Source: Caulobacter sp.
GTDB taxonomy: Bacteria > Pseudomonadota > Alphaproteobacteria > Caulobacterales > Caulobacteraceae
Length of the DNA stretch: 64,000 bases
Direction: 5' to 3'
NCBI GenBank assembly: GCA_028291265.1
Contig: JAQGIK010000021.1
Location: 1 to 64,000, forward strand
The notes beneath the pieces are model-generated. The model searched no databases and was not told the DNA's origin. It saw only the letters and a list, made by a program, of their open reading frames with translations. This document shows, one piece after another, positions 38,313-47,960 of this stretch. Made by a program: the position numbers and the translations under genes. The first letter of the stretch is position 1. Every line of letters starts with the position of its first letter.

Positions 38313-40138
38313 TTGGCCATCTCCGAGCTGGGCGACACCGGCGCGCCCATCTGGGCCGAGATTTCTTTGGTGATGAAGCGGGCGGTGATCGGCGCCCCTT
38401 CGTAGTGGAGGATCTTGACCAGCCGGGCCGGGTCGACGCCGCCCTCGGCCATCAGCAGCGTACGCAGCTGGGCGTCGCGGTTCTGTTCGATGACGAAGAC
38501 CAGGTCGTGGCGGTCGATGAACTCGAACACCTCGCCCGGGAAGGGGAAGGCGCGGACGCGCAGGGCGTCGACGTAGAGGCCCTTGGCTTCCAGCGTCGCC
38601 ATGGCTTCGTCCATCGCCGGACCGGTCGAGCCGTAGTGAATGACGCCGAAACGGGTGGGCTTGGAGGCCTTCTGCTCGATGGGGGCCGGCACCAGGCCCT
38701 TGGCCGTTTCGAACTTCTTGAGCAGGCGCTCCATGTTGTCGACGTAGACCGCGCCCTCCTCGCTGTAGCGGGCGTAGCGGTCGCGGCTGGTGCCGCGGGT
38801 GAAGTAGGCGCCCTTGCTGGGGTGGATGCCGGGATAGGTGCGGTAGGGCACGCCGTCGCCGTCGACGTCGAGGTAGCGGCCGAAGTTGACGCCGTCCTCG
38901 AGCATCCGGGCGGTCATCACCTTGCCGCGGTCGAGTTGTTTGGCGTCGTCCCACTGGAAGGGCTCGGTCAGCCACTCGTTCATCCCCATGTCGAGGTCGA
39001 GCATGACGAAGATGGTGGTCTGCAGCCGGTCGGCGAGGTCGAAGGCCAGGGCCCCGAACTCGAAGCATTCGCCGGGGTCCCGCGGCATCAGCAGGACGTG
39101 CTTGGTGTCGCCGTGACTGGCGTAGGCCGCTGACAGGATGTCCGACTGCTGGGTGCGGGTCGGCATGCCGGTCGAGGGGCCGCCGCGCTGGACGTCGAAG
39201 ATCACGGCCGGGATTTCGGCGAAGTAGCTGAGGCCGATGAATTCCTGCATCAGGCTGATCCCCGGACCCGAGGTGCAGGTGAAGGCGCGGGCCCCGTTCC
39301 AGCCGGCCCCGACCACCATGCCGATCGAGGCGATCTCGTCCTCGGCCTGGACGATGGCGAATTTCGCCTCGCCGGTGTCCTTGTCCATCCGCAGCTTGCC
39401 GCACCAGTCGGTGAAGCCTTCGGCCAGGCTGGTCGAGGGGGTGATCGGATACCAGGCGCAGACCGTGGCCCCGCCGTAGACGGCGCCGAGGGCGGCGGCG
39501 TTGTTGCCCTCGATGAAGATGCGGTTGCCGACGCCGTTGGCGGTTTTGACTTGGAGGCCCAGCGGTTTCAGGTTCTCGCGGGCGTAGTCGATGCCGATGT
39601 GGAAGGCCTCGATATTGGCCGGGATCAGCTTGGGCTTGTTCGCGAACTGCTCGGCCAGCAGGGTCTCGATGACGGCGTTGTCGATGCCCAGCAGATAGGT
39701 CAGCACGCCGATGTAGATGATGTTCTTGAACAGCTGGCGCTGGCGCGGGTCGCTGTAGGCCATGTTGCAGAGCCGCTGCAGCGGGGCGCCGATGACGGTG
39801 ATGTCGTTGCGGAAGCGCTCGGGCGGCATCGGCCGGGTCGAGTCGTAGAACAGGTAGCCGCCGGGCTCGATCTCGGCGACGTCCTTGTCCCAGGTCTGGG
39901 GGTTCATGGCGACCATCAGGTCGACCCCGCCCCGCCGGCCCATCCAGCCCTCGCCGCTGACCCGGACCTCGTACCAGGTCGGCAGGCCCTGGATGTTGGA
40001 GGGGAAGATGTTGCGGGCGGCGACCGGCACGCCCGAGCGCAGGATCGACTTGACGAACAGGCCGTTGGCGCTGGCCGAGCCGGAGCCGTTGACGTTGGCG
40101 AATTTGACGACGAAATCGTTGGTTGCAGTGATAGGCAC
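38309..40138 (-). CDS. korA: 2-oxoacid:ferredoxin oxidoreductase, fused gamma-alpha subunit
   Basis: 609 residues. N-terminal gamma domain (about 1-190: VKFANVNGSGSASANGLFVK, then LPTWYEVRVSGEGWMGRRGG) fused to the alpha domain (RIFIEGNNAAALGAVYGGAT, CAWYPITPSTSLAEGFTDWC). The gamma-alpha fusion is the aerobic bacterial KorA type. It lies downstream of the FAD/Fe-S reductase gene with a repeat between. Confidence 0.93.
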   Translation of the reverse strand: MPITATNDFVVKFANVNGSGSASANGLFVKSILRSGVPVAARNIFPSNIQGLPTWYEVRVSGEGWMGRRGGVDLMVAMNPQTWDKDVAEIEPGGYLFYDSTRPMPPERFRNDITVIGAPLQRLCNMAYSDPRQRQLFKNIIYIGVLTYLLGIDNAVIETLLAEQFANKPKLIPANIEAFHIGIDYARENLKPLGLQVKTANGVGNRIFIEGNNAAALGAVYGGATVCAWYPITPSTSLAEGFTDWCGKLRMDKDTGEAKFAIVQAEDEIASIGMVVGAGWNGARAFTCTSGPGISLMQEFIGLSYFAEIPAVIFDVQRGGPSTGMPTRTQQSDILSAAYASHGDTKHVLLMPRDPGECFEFGALAFDLADRLQTTIFVMLDLDMGMNEWLTEPFQWDDAKQLDRGKVMTARMLEDGVNFGRYLDVDGDGVPYRTYPGIHPSKGAYFTRGTSRDRYARYSEEGAVYVDNMERLLKKFETAKGLVPAPIEQKASKPTRFGVIHYGSTGPAMDEAMATLEAKGLYVDALRVRAFPFPGEVFEFIDRHDLVFVIEQNRDAQLRTLLMAEGGVDPARLVKILHYEGAPITARFITKEISAQMGAPVSPSSEMAK

Positions 40139-40161
40139 GATCCTAAACTCCCCCCCTACCG

Positions 40162-40280
40162 CTCATCCCGGCGAATGCCGGGACCCATCCGCCAGAGCGC
40201 GGACGGGGCAGGCAAATCAGAGAGCAACCTTCAGACATCACAGCCCTACGAACTGGGTCCCGGCATTCGCCGGGATGAGC
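40162..40280. repeat. paired inverted repeat, family F
   Basis: ctcatcccggcgaatgccgg (40162) and ccggcattcgccgggatgag (to 40279) are perfect inverse copies of at least 20 bp, extended by gaccca / tgggtc, with ~65 bp between. Located inside the kor locus between the reductase gene and korA. Confidence 0.88.
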
Positions 40281-40297
40281 GGAAGCAAGGGGGAAAC

Positions 40298-42073
40298 TCA
40301 CCTGCAGCCCCCCGCCTGGGTGGTGTTGAGCAGGAACTTCTGCATGTCCCAGGCCCCGGTGGGGCAACGTTCGGCGCAGAGCCCGCAGTGGAGGCAGACG
40401 TCCTCGTCCTTGACCATCACCCGGCCGGTCGGCAGGGCGCCGGAGACGTAGAGGTCCTGGGTGAAGTTGATGGCCGGGGCCTTCAGCCGTGTCCGCAGGT
40501 CGGGCTCCTCACCGTTGGCGGTGAAGGTGATGCAGTCGGTCGGGCAGATGTCGACGCAGGCGTCGCACTCGATACAGGCCGGGACGCTGAACACCGTCTG
40601 GACGTCGCAGTTGAGGCAGCGCTGGGTCTCGGCGTAGGCGAGGTGCTCGTCGAAACCGAGTTCGACCTCGTTCTTGATCGACGACAGGGCCAGCGTGGTT
40701 TCCATCAGCGGCACCTTGCGGCGCTCGTCGAGGGAGATGTCGTTGTCGTAGCTCCACTCGTGGATGCCCATCTTCTGGGAGGCCAGGGTGACGCCGGGCG
40801 GCGGGCGCAGGGTGACATCCTGGCCCCGGCAGTAGAGGTCGATGGAGACCGCCGCCTCATGGCCGTGGGCCACGGCCCAGATGATGTTCTTGGGCCCGAA
40901 GGCGCTGTCGCCGCCGAAGAAGACCTTGGGGTTGGAGGACTGGAAGGTGGTCTCGCCGACCACCGGCATGCCCCATTTGTCGAAGTCGAGGACTTCGCGC
41001 TCGATCCAGGGGAAGCTGTTCTCCTGGCCGATGGCGACAAGGACGTCGTCGCATTCGAAATGCTGGTCGGGTTCGCCGGTGGGTTTCAGGGCGCGGCGGC
41101 CGTCCTCGCCGGTCTGCCAGGCGACCTTCTCGAACCAGACGCCGGTCAGTTGGCCGGCCTCGTGGGTGACGCTCCTGGGGACCAGGAAGTTGAAGATCGG
41201 GATGCCTTCATGCATCGCGTCCTCCTTCTCCCAGGGGCTGGCCTTCATCTCGTCGAAGCCGGAGCGGACGATGACCTTGACGTCGTCGCCGCCGAGCCGG
41301 CGCGAGGTGCGGCAGCAGTCCATGGCGGTGTTGCCGCCGCCCAGCACGATGACGCGGCGGCAGATCTTCTCGACGTGGCCGAAGGAGACGGAGCTCAGCC
41401 AGTCGATGCCGACGTGGATGTTGGCGGCCGCTTCGGCGCGGCCTGGCACGTCGAGGTCACGGCCGCGCGGGGCGCCGGTGCCGACGAAGATGGCGTCGTA
41501 GGGCTCGGCCAGCATGCCCTGCAGGCTGGTGACTTCCTGGTTGAGCACCAACTCCGGACCGAGCGCGGTGATGTAGCCGACCTCTTCGTCGATCACCTCT
41601 TCGGGCAGGCGGAAGCGCGGGATCTGGCTGCGGATCATGCCGCCGCCCTTGTGCTCGCGGTCGTAGATGACGACCCTGTAGCCGAGCGGGGCCAGGTCGC
41701 GGGCCACCGTCAGGCTGGCCGGACCGGCCCCGACGCAGGCCACCGTCTTGCCGTTCCAGTTGGTGTTGGGGGTCGGCATGCGGCCGTTCAGCTCGCCCTT
41801 GTTGTCGGCGGCGGCGCGCTTGAGGCGGCAGATGGCGACGGGCTCGTCCTCGACCCGGCCGCGGCGGCAGGCCGGCTCGCAGGGGCGGTCGCAGGTCCGC
41901 CCGAGGATCCCCGGGAAGACGTTGGACTTCCAGTTGACCATGTAGGCGTCGGCGTACCGACCCTGGGCGATCATCCGGATGTATTCGGGGACCGGGGTAT
42001 GGGCCGGACAGGCCCACTGGCAATCGACCACTTTATGAAAGTAATCAGGCGACTCGATATTCGTCGGTTCCAA
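40298..42073 (-). CDS. FAD/[4Fe-4S] NAD(P)H oxidoreductase linked to KorAB (GltD-like)
   Basis: 591 residues from TTG 42073 (the protein starts MEPTNIESPDYFHKVVDCQW). The GltD-like N-terminus has Fe-S cysteines (DCQWACPAH, GRTCDRPCEPACRRG). FAD site CVGAGPASLTVARDLAPLGY; NAD(P) site VIVLGGGNTAMDC; C-terminal two [4Fe-4S] clusters CIECDACVDICP and CLHCGLCAERCP. It probably re-oxidises reduced ferredoxin from KorAB onto NAD(P)+, or the reverse (inference from context). The glutamate synthase large subunit is absent, so this is not gltD itself. Confidence 0.88.
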   Translation of the reverse strand: MEPTNIESPDYFHKVVDCQWACPAHTPVPEYIRMIAQGRYADAYMVNWKSNVFPGILGRTCDRPCEPACRRGRVEDEPVAICRLKRAAADNKGELNGRMPTPNTNWNGKTVACVGAGPASLTVARDLAPLGYRVVIYDREHKGGGMIRSQIPRFRLPEEVIDEEVGYITALGPELVLNQEVTSLQGMLAEPYDAIFVGTGAPRGRDLDVPGRAEAAANIHVGIDWLSSVSFGHVEKICRRVIVLGGGNTAMDCCRTSRRLGGDDVKVIVRSGFDEMKASPWEKEDAMHEGIPIFNFLVPRSVTHEAGQLTGVWFEKVAWQTGEDGRRALKPTGEPDQHFECDDVLVAIGQENSFPWIEREVLDFDKWGMPVVGETTFQSSNPKVFFGGDSAFGPKNIIWAVAHGHEAAVSIDLYCRGQDVTLRPPPGVTLASQKMGIHEWSYDNDISLDERRKVPLMETTLALSSIKNEVELGFDEHLAYAETQRCLNCDVQTVFSVPACIECDACVDICPTDCITFTANGEEPDLRTRLKAPAINFTQDLYVSGALPTGRVMVKDEDVCLHCGLCAERCPTGAWDMQKFLLNTTQAGGCR

Positions 42074-42252
42074 CTCCGGAACGCTCCTCTTCCCCCGCTC
42101 CCGTGTCTGAGAGAAGTGACGAAGCCGCTACCGGGCGACCACGCCCTTACGCCCGCACAGAATGCACTTAAACGGACGTTAGACCCGCGAGTCATGCCGG
42201 GACAAGGGGGAAAGGGCCCTGCGGGAACGCTTATCGCCGCAGGGGAGAGTGG

Positions 42253-42585
42253 TCACTCGTCCGGCGGCGTGGCGCGCGAGGTATTGCCCGAAGAGGCGGC
42301 GTCGTCGGCGATCTGATCGTCGGTGTCGGGATCGATTCCGGGCGAGGGGTCGCGTTGAACCGGCGCGGCCTTGGTTTCGGCCTTGGGAGCGGGAGCCGGC
42401 AGGGCCGGTGTTTCCGGCGCGATGTCCTGGGCGCTCTCGGCGGCCTCGTCGGCGGCCGTGCGCGGGTCGAAGTCACCGCGGGTCTCGCGGCTCATGAAGG
42501 CCAGCAGGGCCAGGGTCACCGCCACCCCGACCAGGAAGCCGACCACACCCCAGAAGAACCCGCCGCCACCGCGCTTCTCAGCCAT
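42253..42585 (-). CDS. small single-pass membrane protein with acidic tail
   Basis: 110 residues: Gly-rich start, one transmembrane helix (FFWGVVGFLVGVAVTLALLA), then a disordered Ala/Pro/Asp/Glu-rich tail. No family recognised. It is 3 nt downstream of the DUF882 gene, so probably the last gene of the cell-wall operon. The 180 bp to the FAD reductase gene (42074-42252) hold no gene. Confidence 0.75.
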   Translation of the reverse strand: MAEKRGGGGFFWGVVGFLVGVAVTLALLAFMSRETRGDFDPRTAADEAAESAQDIAPETPALPAPAPKAETKAAPVQRDPSPGIDPDTDDQIADDAASSGNTSRATPPDE

Positions 42586-42588
42586 AAC

Positions 42589-43224
42589 TCAAGTCCCCTG
42601 CCAGGTTCTGACCCGGCCAATGTCCACGTGAACGAATCCACTGTCCGCATAGTAGCCGACGCCGCCGCCCTTGAGGGCCAGGGCGGCGTCTCGGAAGGCG
42701 GTCAGGGCGACGTCGTTGAGACGCACGTCCATGGCCTTGCCCTCCATATGCATCGATTTGGTGGCCACCTCGCTCTTGCCGTTCACCTGGGCGCTGCGGT
42801 CCTGCAGCGCGGCGTTGGTGACCGGCGACCGGAAGGCGGAGATGATGCGGTAGGGCTCGGTCGAGCCGAAGCCCCGCTGCAGGGTGAAGAGAATGTCGAG
42901 CAGCCGCACGTCGATGGGGTGCTCTTCGGTCGAGCGGAAGTCGCGAAGCAGCTTCTTGACGCTCATCAGCCCGTCCCAGACGTAGCCGCCGTCCTTCCAG
43001 TAGACGACGTCGAGCTCTTCGTTGGTGTGCAGGTGGCGGAAGGCCAGGCGCCGCGGGCCGTCCGGCGGCGGCTGCACGGGTGTTGGGGCGAGGTTGAGGT
43101 CCTCGGCGCTGACCGGTTCGGACGGCGGCTCTTCCTGGGCGACGGCGGCGCGGGTCAAGAGGCCGACGGAGGCCGCGGCCAGCAGGCCGGGCCCGGCTTT
43201 CAGCAGGGTCCGGCGGTCGGTCAC
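42589..43224 (-). CDS. DUF882 (YcbK/MepK-like) murein endopeptidase family
   Basis: 211 residues. Tat-like signal (MTDRRTLLKAGPGLLAAASV) for export. The M15-like zinc fold shows YRIISAFRSPVTNAAL, SMHMEGKAMDVRL (His and Asp ligands) and GFVHVDIGRVRTW (His ligand). E. coli MepK of this family cleaves 3-3 cross-links made by L,D-transpeptidases. Its start overlaps the L,D-transpeptidase gene by 4 bp, giving maker and cutter of 3-3 cross-links in one operon. Confidence 0.93.
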   Translation of the reverse strand: MTDRRTLLKAGPGLLAAASVGLLTRAAVAQEEPPSEPVSAEDLNLAPTPVQPPPDGPRRLAFRHLHTNEELDVVYWKDGGYVWDGLMSVKKLLRDFRSTEEHPIDVRLLDILFTLQRGFGSTEPYRIISAFRSPVTNAALQDRSAQVNGKSEVATKSMHMEGKAMDVRLNDVALTAFRDAALALKGGGVGYYADSGFVHVDIGRVRTWQGT

Positions 43225-44675
43225 GCAAGCGTCCCCTGCGCCGCGATGCGCTGCATCAGCAGGGTGTCCCAGCCATAGGGGTCGGAGCGGAAGTTGACGC
43301 CGCCGTCGCGGGTCACATAGGCGGTCCAGTAGAGCAGGAAGACCTCGACCGGCCGCTGCACCGTGGCCCGGGTGGTCTTGCCGCCGGCGATGGTGGCGTC
43401 GATCTGCTCAGGCGTCCAGACGGGGTCGTCGGCCAGGATGTGGCGGGCCAGGGCCATCGGCTTTTCGAGGCGCACGCAGCCGTGGCTGGCCAGGCGGCTG
43501 TAACTGGCGAAGCGGCCCTTGGACGGGGTGTCATGCAGGTAGACCGCATAGCGGTTGGGGAAGTCGAACTTGATCAGGCCCAGCGCGCTGCCCGGTCCCG
43601 GGGCCTGCTGCAGGCCGCCGCCCGGCAGGATGCGGAAGCCGGCGCTGGCCAGGTAGCCGCGGCCCTTGGGCAACAGTTCGTTCTTGGCGATGCCGGCCGG
43701 CACGTTCCACGGCGGATTGAGCACGATGGCGTTGATGGTCGAGCGCAGCATCGGAGTCTCGGACCCCGGCTTGCCGGTCACGGCCCGCATCGACATCGTC
43801 GCCTCGTCGCCCTCGAACACGGTCAGCACGGCGGCGGCGATGTTCACCTGGATGCGGTGCTCGGGCAGCGACTGGGGCAGCCAGCGCCAGCGCTCCATGT
43901 TGGCCAGGATCTGGTCGAGGCGGCGCTCGACGGGGACGTTGAGCTGGAAGCGCAGGCCGGCGGAGAAGACCCCGGTCGGCTCCTGGCCGAAGCGGCGCTG
44001 GGCGCGCTTGACGGCCTCGGTCAGTTCCTCGTTGTAGACGGGCGTGGCCAGGGCGCCGACGGGGGCGCCGGGCGGCAGCATGGCCACCGACTCGGGGGCG
44101 GCCTTGTCTTCCTGCGCCAGGCGGGCGCGCAACAGTTCGACCATCGGACCGACGGCGCCGGGTTTGAGGTCGACTTCGGGCATCGGGCTGAATCCGCCGG
44201 CGGTCTGAAGCTCGCGGTACTGGACCAGGGCCTTCTGCAGCACCTGATAGCCGGCGTAGGGCGGCGGCAGGCTGTTCAGCCAGCTCTGCACCCGGTTGTT
44301 GGCGACGGCGGCGGCGAGGCCGGGCGTGGGGTCGAAGGCCTCGGGGCGCAGGCCCCAGTCGTCGCGGAATCCCGACTCGGGCAGGCGGCCGGAATGCACG
44401 GCTTTTGCGTAGCGCAGCGAGGCGGCGACGAGGGCGGCGTTGTCGGTTCCGCGCGGGGTGAAGGCGCCGGGAGCGAAGCCGTGCAGGGGCGCGTTGTCGA
44501 GGGCGCGGCGGAGCTGGACGGCCTGTTCGGGACTGGGGTTGATCGGGCCTGGCGCGGCCGGGCCGCGCAATGGCTGAGCCGATGCCGGACCCAGCGCCGA
44601 TAGCGCCGCCAGCCCCAGGAAGATACTCGCGACTGCCCCGACCCTACGCCCCGTCGACACCGAGATAGACCCCAT
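43221..44675 (-). CDS. L,D-transpeptidase, YcbB/LdtD type
   Basis: 484 residues from ATG 44675 with GAAGG upstream. Signal peptide (VASIFLGLAALSALGPASAQ). A helical scaffold and peptidoglycan-binding-like region (about 160-260) precede the YkuD catalytic domain with YLHDTPSKGRFASYSRLA then SHGCVRLEKP (catalytic His and Cys). It forms 3-3 peptidoglycan cross-links in the periplasm. First gene of a unit with DUF882 and a small membrane protein. Confidence 0.93.
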   Translation of the reverse strand: MGSISVSTGRRVGAVASIFLGLAALSALGPASAQPLRGPAAPGPINPSPEQAVQLRRALDNAPLHGFAPGAFTPRGTDNAALVAASLRYAKAVHSGRLPESGFRDDWGLRPEAFDPTPGLAAAVANNRVQSWLNSLPPPYAGYQVLQKALVQYRELQTAGGFSPMPEVDLKPGAVGPMVELLRARLAQEDKAAPESVAMLPPGAPVGALATPVYNEELTEAVKRAQRRFGQEPTGVFSAGLRFQLNVPVERRLDQILANMERWRWLPQSLPEHRIQVNIAAAVLTVFEGDEATMSMRAVTGKPGSETPMLRSTINAIVLNPPWNVPAGIAKNELLPKGRGYLASAGFRILPGGGLQQAPGPGSALGLIKFDFPNRYAVYLHDTPSKGRFASYSRLASHGCVRLEKPMALARHILADDPVWTPEQIDATIAGGKTTRATVQRPVEVFLLYWTAYVTRDGGVNFRSDPYGWDTLLMQRIAAQGTLA

Positions 44676-44806
44676 CAAATAGCCTTCGCTCAAACGTTAA
44701 CGCACGTTCTCACGGAAGGCGCCATGGTGACTCCTGTTACGCGAGCGCGCGGTTCCATGATTTGGTGATATGCGGCGTTCCGGCAACGGTTGAAGCGGGG
44801 TGGAGC

Positions 44807-45889
44807 ATGCGAAATCTGCTGTTGGGCGCGGTGGTTGCGGCGCTGTTGGCGGGGGCCGCGAGCGCGGCCGAGCCGGCGCTGGTGCTGAGCCGCACGGTTC
44901 AGGGCCCCGTCGACGGAACCCTGGTCCGGGCTGGCGACGGGCTGGCGCTGCTGACCGACAAGGGGCTGGTGCGGCTGGACGGCGGGGCTGGACCGGCGGC
45001 CTGGGCCCCGGAGGGCTGGGTGGTCCCGACGCCGCCCGGGCGGCGCTGGGTGCTGGCGGTCGAGAGGCCGAGCACGGGCGGCTTCATGGAACCACAGCTG
45101 CGCGGCAAGATGGTGGTCGGCGACCTGACCGCGGCCCAGCCGTTCAGCGAGCATTCGCAGGTGGTGCACAACGCCGCCTGGCCGGTGGCGGCGGTCGAGA
45201 ATCCGGACGGCTCGCTGACCATGCTGGTCTGGGCCAAGGCGGCGCCGTTCGTCACCGAACCGGGCTACCGGCTGGTGCGCTGGACGCCGGGGACCTCGAC
45301 CCGCACGGCGGTGCTGGCCGACTGGCCGGGCGGGGCCGCGGAACTGGGCCCCTCGCGGATGATGCCGGACGGGGCCGGCGGCTTCAGCCTGCTGAGCCGG
45401 CTGGGCGAGGAGTCCGAATGCGGCCGCAAGGCCGGCTTCGCCCTGACCACCATCACCCCCGACCTCAAGGTCGAGCGCGGGGCCAGCGTCTGCCTGGGCG
45501 AGGCCTTCACCCCCTTCACCACCGAGATCCTGGCGTCGGCGCGGACCGAGCGGGGTCCGGTCTGGTACGTCAGCGGCAAGCAGGCCGGCGCCCACCGCAT
45601 CGGCCGGATCGGCGCCGTCGGCGGGGTGCTGAAAGCCAAGACCCTGGGCGAACTGCCGGCCGGCGACATCACCTCCATGGCCTCGGACGGGACCGACCTG
45701 CTGCTGGTCCAGGGCGGGAAGGTGTCGCGCCTCGGCGCCGACGGCGAACCGGTGAAGGTCGAGGTTCCGGCCCCGACCTGCGACGGCCGCAAGGCCGGCG
45801 GCAAGCGGGCGGTCAGCGTCGCGGCCATCGATGGGCGGCTGCATTTGCTGGCCGCCGCCGACGGTTGCGTCAATGTCTGGCGGTACTAG
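44807..45889 (+). CDS. secreted hypothetical protein, possible beta-propeller
   Basis: 360 residues from ATG 44807. Clear signal peptide ([20 protein letters not shown]). The mature part has many beta-strand-like blades with recurrent 'W-x-x-G-t-x-x-x-V' spacing and four scattered Cys ([30 protein letters not shown]) that may form two disulfides. No catalytic motif. The stop overlaps upp by 4 bp, convergent. No family recognised. Confidence 0.8.
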   Translation: MRNLLLGAVVAALLAGAASAAEPALVLSRTVQGPVDGTLVRAGDGLALLTDKGLVRLDGGAGPAAWAPEGWVVPTPPGRRWVLAVERPSTGGFMEPQLRGKMVVGDLTAAQPFSEHSQVVHNAAWPVAAVENPDGSLTMLVWAKAAPFVTEPGYRLVRWTPGTSTRTAVLADWPGGAAELGPSRMMPDGAGGFSLLSRLGEESECGRKAGFALTTITPDLKVERGASVCLGEAFTPFTTEILASARTERGPVWYVSGKQAGAHRIGRIGAVGGVLKAKTLGELPAGDITSMASDGTDLLLVQGGKVSRLGADGEPVKVEVPAPTCDGRKAGGKRAVSVAAIDGRLHLLAAADGCVNVWRY

Positions 45890-46515
45890 CGCGTCCCGTA
45901 CAGCCGGTCGCCCGCGTCGCCGATGCCGGGGCGGATGAAGCCCTGCGGGTCGAGTTCGCGGTCGATGCCGGCGCACCAGATGTGGACGCCGGGGTGGTCG
46001 CCCTGCAGGCGGGCGATGCCTTCGGGGCAGGCCAGGATGCAGACGAAGGAGAGGTCGGACGCGCCCTGTTCCTTCAGCCGCTCGACGGCGGCGCTGGCGG
46101 TGCCGCCGGTGGCCAGCAGCGGATTGATGACGATGACCTGGCGCTCGGACATCGTCTCGGGGACCTTCAGATAGTATTCGACGGCGACCATGGTGGTGGG
46201 GTCGCGGTAGAGGCCGATGTGGGCGACGCGGGCGCTGGGGACCAGGCTGAGCATGCCCTCCAGCATCCCCTCCCCGGCCCGCAGGATGGGGGCGAAGACC
46301 AGCTTCTTGCCGGCGATCTGCGGCGACCGGGTGGTTTCGAAGGGGGTTTCGACGTCCCGGTCCTCGAGGGTCAGGTCGCGGGTGGCCTCGTAGCAGAGCA
46401 GGATCGAGACCTCGCGCATGATCTCGCGGAAGGTCTTGGTCGAGGTGTCCTTGTCCCGCAGGCGGGTCAGCTTGTGCTGCACCAGCGGGTGGTCGACGAC
46501 GGTGACGCCTTTCAT
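45886..46515 (-). CDS. upp: uracil phosphoribosyltransferase
   Basis: 209 residues. It converts uracil and PRPP to UMP. Motifs: [29 protein letters not shown] and PRPP loop [21 protein letters not shown]-terminal [11 protein letters not shown]. Typical Upp has D-P-M-L in the loop; here N-P-L-L, a small deviation. It is 9 nt downstream of the URC4 gene, so it probably serves as the UPRT of the uracil-catabolic pathway (URC6 role). Confidence 0.95.
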   Translation of the reverse strand: MKGVTVVDHPLVQHKLTRLRDKDTSTKTFREIMREVSILLCYEATRDLTLEDRDVETPFETTRSPQIAGKKLVFAPILRAGEGMLEGMLSLVPSARVAHIGLYRDPTTMVAVEYYLKVPETMSERQVIVINPLLATGGTASAAVERLKEQGASDLSFVCILACPEGIARLQGDHPGVHIWCAGIDRELDPQGFIRPGIGDAGDRLYGTR

Positions 46516-46524
46516 GGGTAGCTC

Positions 46525-47748
46525 CTAGAAGACGGTGCCATCGCTGACGATGTTGAGAGGCGGACCGCCGTCGGCGCGGCGCTCCTTCGCAAGGATGCGG
46601 CCGGTGGCCCAGGTGCCGCCCTCGAGGACGCGGGCCAGGGGGAAATCCGCTTCGGCGACCCCCAGCCGTTCGCGGACCATGGGGGCGACGGCGTCGAGCA
46701 GGGCGACGGTCAGGCTGCGCCAGCCGATGATCAGCGGGCGGGAGACGTCCTGGCTGAGATGCTGTTGGGCCGGGTCCTTGAGGACCAGGACGCCGCCGTC
46801 CATGAACAGGCCGCCGTTGCGGTATTCGGCCAGGCCGGTGAGGCCGTCGATGTCGAAGACCGTGATGCCGGCCTCTTCGAGCGGTTCGATCAGGCTGTAG
46901 GCCAGCCACTGGCTGAGCTTGTGGATCGGCACGAGGTTGTTGGTGGCGTCGTCGCGTTTGATGGCCGGGTGGCGCCAGGTGTCGCCGAGCGGCAGGCCGC
47001 CGAGGGTCAGGCGGTTGCGCCAGATGGGGCCGAGGGCCTCGAGCAGGACTTCGAGAATGATGGGCGCGGGAAGCCGGCCATCTGTGGCGCGGGCGGCCAT
47101 GGCGTCGAACAGGCCGCCGGGGCGGGGGCTGTCCTTGAGGCCGAAGAGGTCGGGACGGGCGCTGGCCTGGTCGCCGAGCCGGCGCAGCAGGTCGGCGCGG
47201 CCGTCGAGGCCGAGCAGCGGGTTTGTGTCGGTGACCTGGAAGCCCTTGGCGAGGGCTTTGGTGGTCAGGGCCGAGAGGTTGTCGGCGCGCAGCGGGTCGG
47301 GGCCGGTGGAGAAGGCGCCGGACTCGAAGAGGCGGAAGCTGGCGACGGCCAGACCCTCTGAACGGGTGGTGATCGAGCCGGTGGCGCGGTCGTCGTAGCG
47401 CCAGGCCGGGCCGGCGCCGGCGTCGAGCAGGACGCTGGTGATGGCCAGGTCGAAGGCGGCGCGGGCGCGGTGGGCGGCGTCGGCCCAGTCGTTGCGCGAG
47501 GAGAGTTGGGCCCAGAGGTCCTGGCCGCCGACCAGGAAGTGGCGCCAGCGGGCGTGGAAGGGCACCTGCAGCAACGGATACTGGCTGCGGATGACGGCGG
47601 CCACGCGGTCGGCCACCGGCTCAAGGCGGGCGAGATCGACGCGCCAGTCGGTCAGGTCGCCGTCGAGGGCGAGGGACAGCATCTCATGGGCGCGGGACCG
47701 CACGGCGGCGGGGGTGAGGAGCGACTGGGCGGCTTCGAGTTCGGTCAT
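46525..47748 (-). CDS. URC4 / DUF1688 family protein, uracil catabolism
   Basis: 407 residues. It begins with a helical bundle (VRSRAHEMLSLALDGDLTDW) and has the family segments ITTRSEGLAVASFRLFESGA, TWRHPAIKRDDATNNLVPIH and KLSQWLAYSLIEPLEEAGI. DUF1688 proteins correspond to Urc4 of the uracil-degrading URC pathway described in Lachancea kluyveri; the exact reaction is not settled. Lies between URC1-like and upp, all in one direction. Confidence 0.9.
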   Translation of the reverse strand: MTELEAAQSLLTPAAVRSRAHEMLSLALDGDLTDWRVDLARLEPVADRVAAVIRSQYPLLQVPFHARWRHFLVGGQDLWAQLSSRNDWADAAHRARAAFDLAITSVLLDAGAGPAWRYDDRATGSITTRSEGLAVASFRLFESGAFSTGPDPLRADNLSALTTKALAKGFQVTDTNPLLGLDGRADLLRRLGDQASARPDLFGLKDSPRPGGLFDAMAARATDGRLPAPIILEVLLEALGPIWRNRLTLGGLPLGDTWRHPAIKRDDATNNLVPIHKLSQWLAYSLIEPLEEAGITVFDIDGLTGLAEYRNGGLFMDGGVLVLKDPAQQHLSQDVSRPLIIGWRSLTVALLDAVAPMVRERLGVAEADFPLARVLEGGTWATGRILAKERRADGGPPLNIVSDGTVF

Positions 47749-47761
47749 TTCAACTCTGGAG

Positions 47762-47942
47762 TTCCTTCTCCCGCTTGTCGGGAGAAGGTGGCGGCGAAGC
47801 CGTCGGATGAGGGCAGCGCCGGCTATGGAAGGTTGGCGACCGCGCTATCGGCGCCAGAACGAGGGGCCCCGGACAGGCCGGCGCTGCCCTCACCCGACCC
47901 CCTTCGGGGGCCACCCCCTCCCGACAAGCGGGAGAGGGAACA
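47762..47942. repeat. paired intergenic repeat, family B copy inside the URC operon
   Basis: Left arm 47763-47815 (cttctcccgcttgtcggg, gatgagggcagcgcc), spacer with ttggcgaccgcgct and gcgccagaacgagg as in the 26665 copy, right arm 47878-47940. It separates URC1 from URC4, so it is probably transcribed and may form a large mRNA hairpin. Confidence 0.88.
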
Positions 47943-47960
47943 CCGTTGGCGCGGCGCTCG

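Noticed and set aside
40298-42073. Glutamate synthase small subunit (gltD)
   Set aside because: No gltB nearby, two extra C-terminal [4Fe-4S] clusters, and tight linkage to korAB.
39551-42316. 921-codon plus-strand open frame opposite korA and the FAD reductase
   Set aside because: Antisense shadow of two clear enzyme genes; it runs through a repeat and has no protein-like domain.
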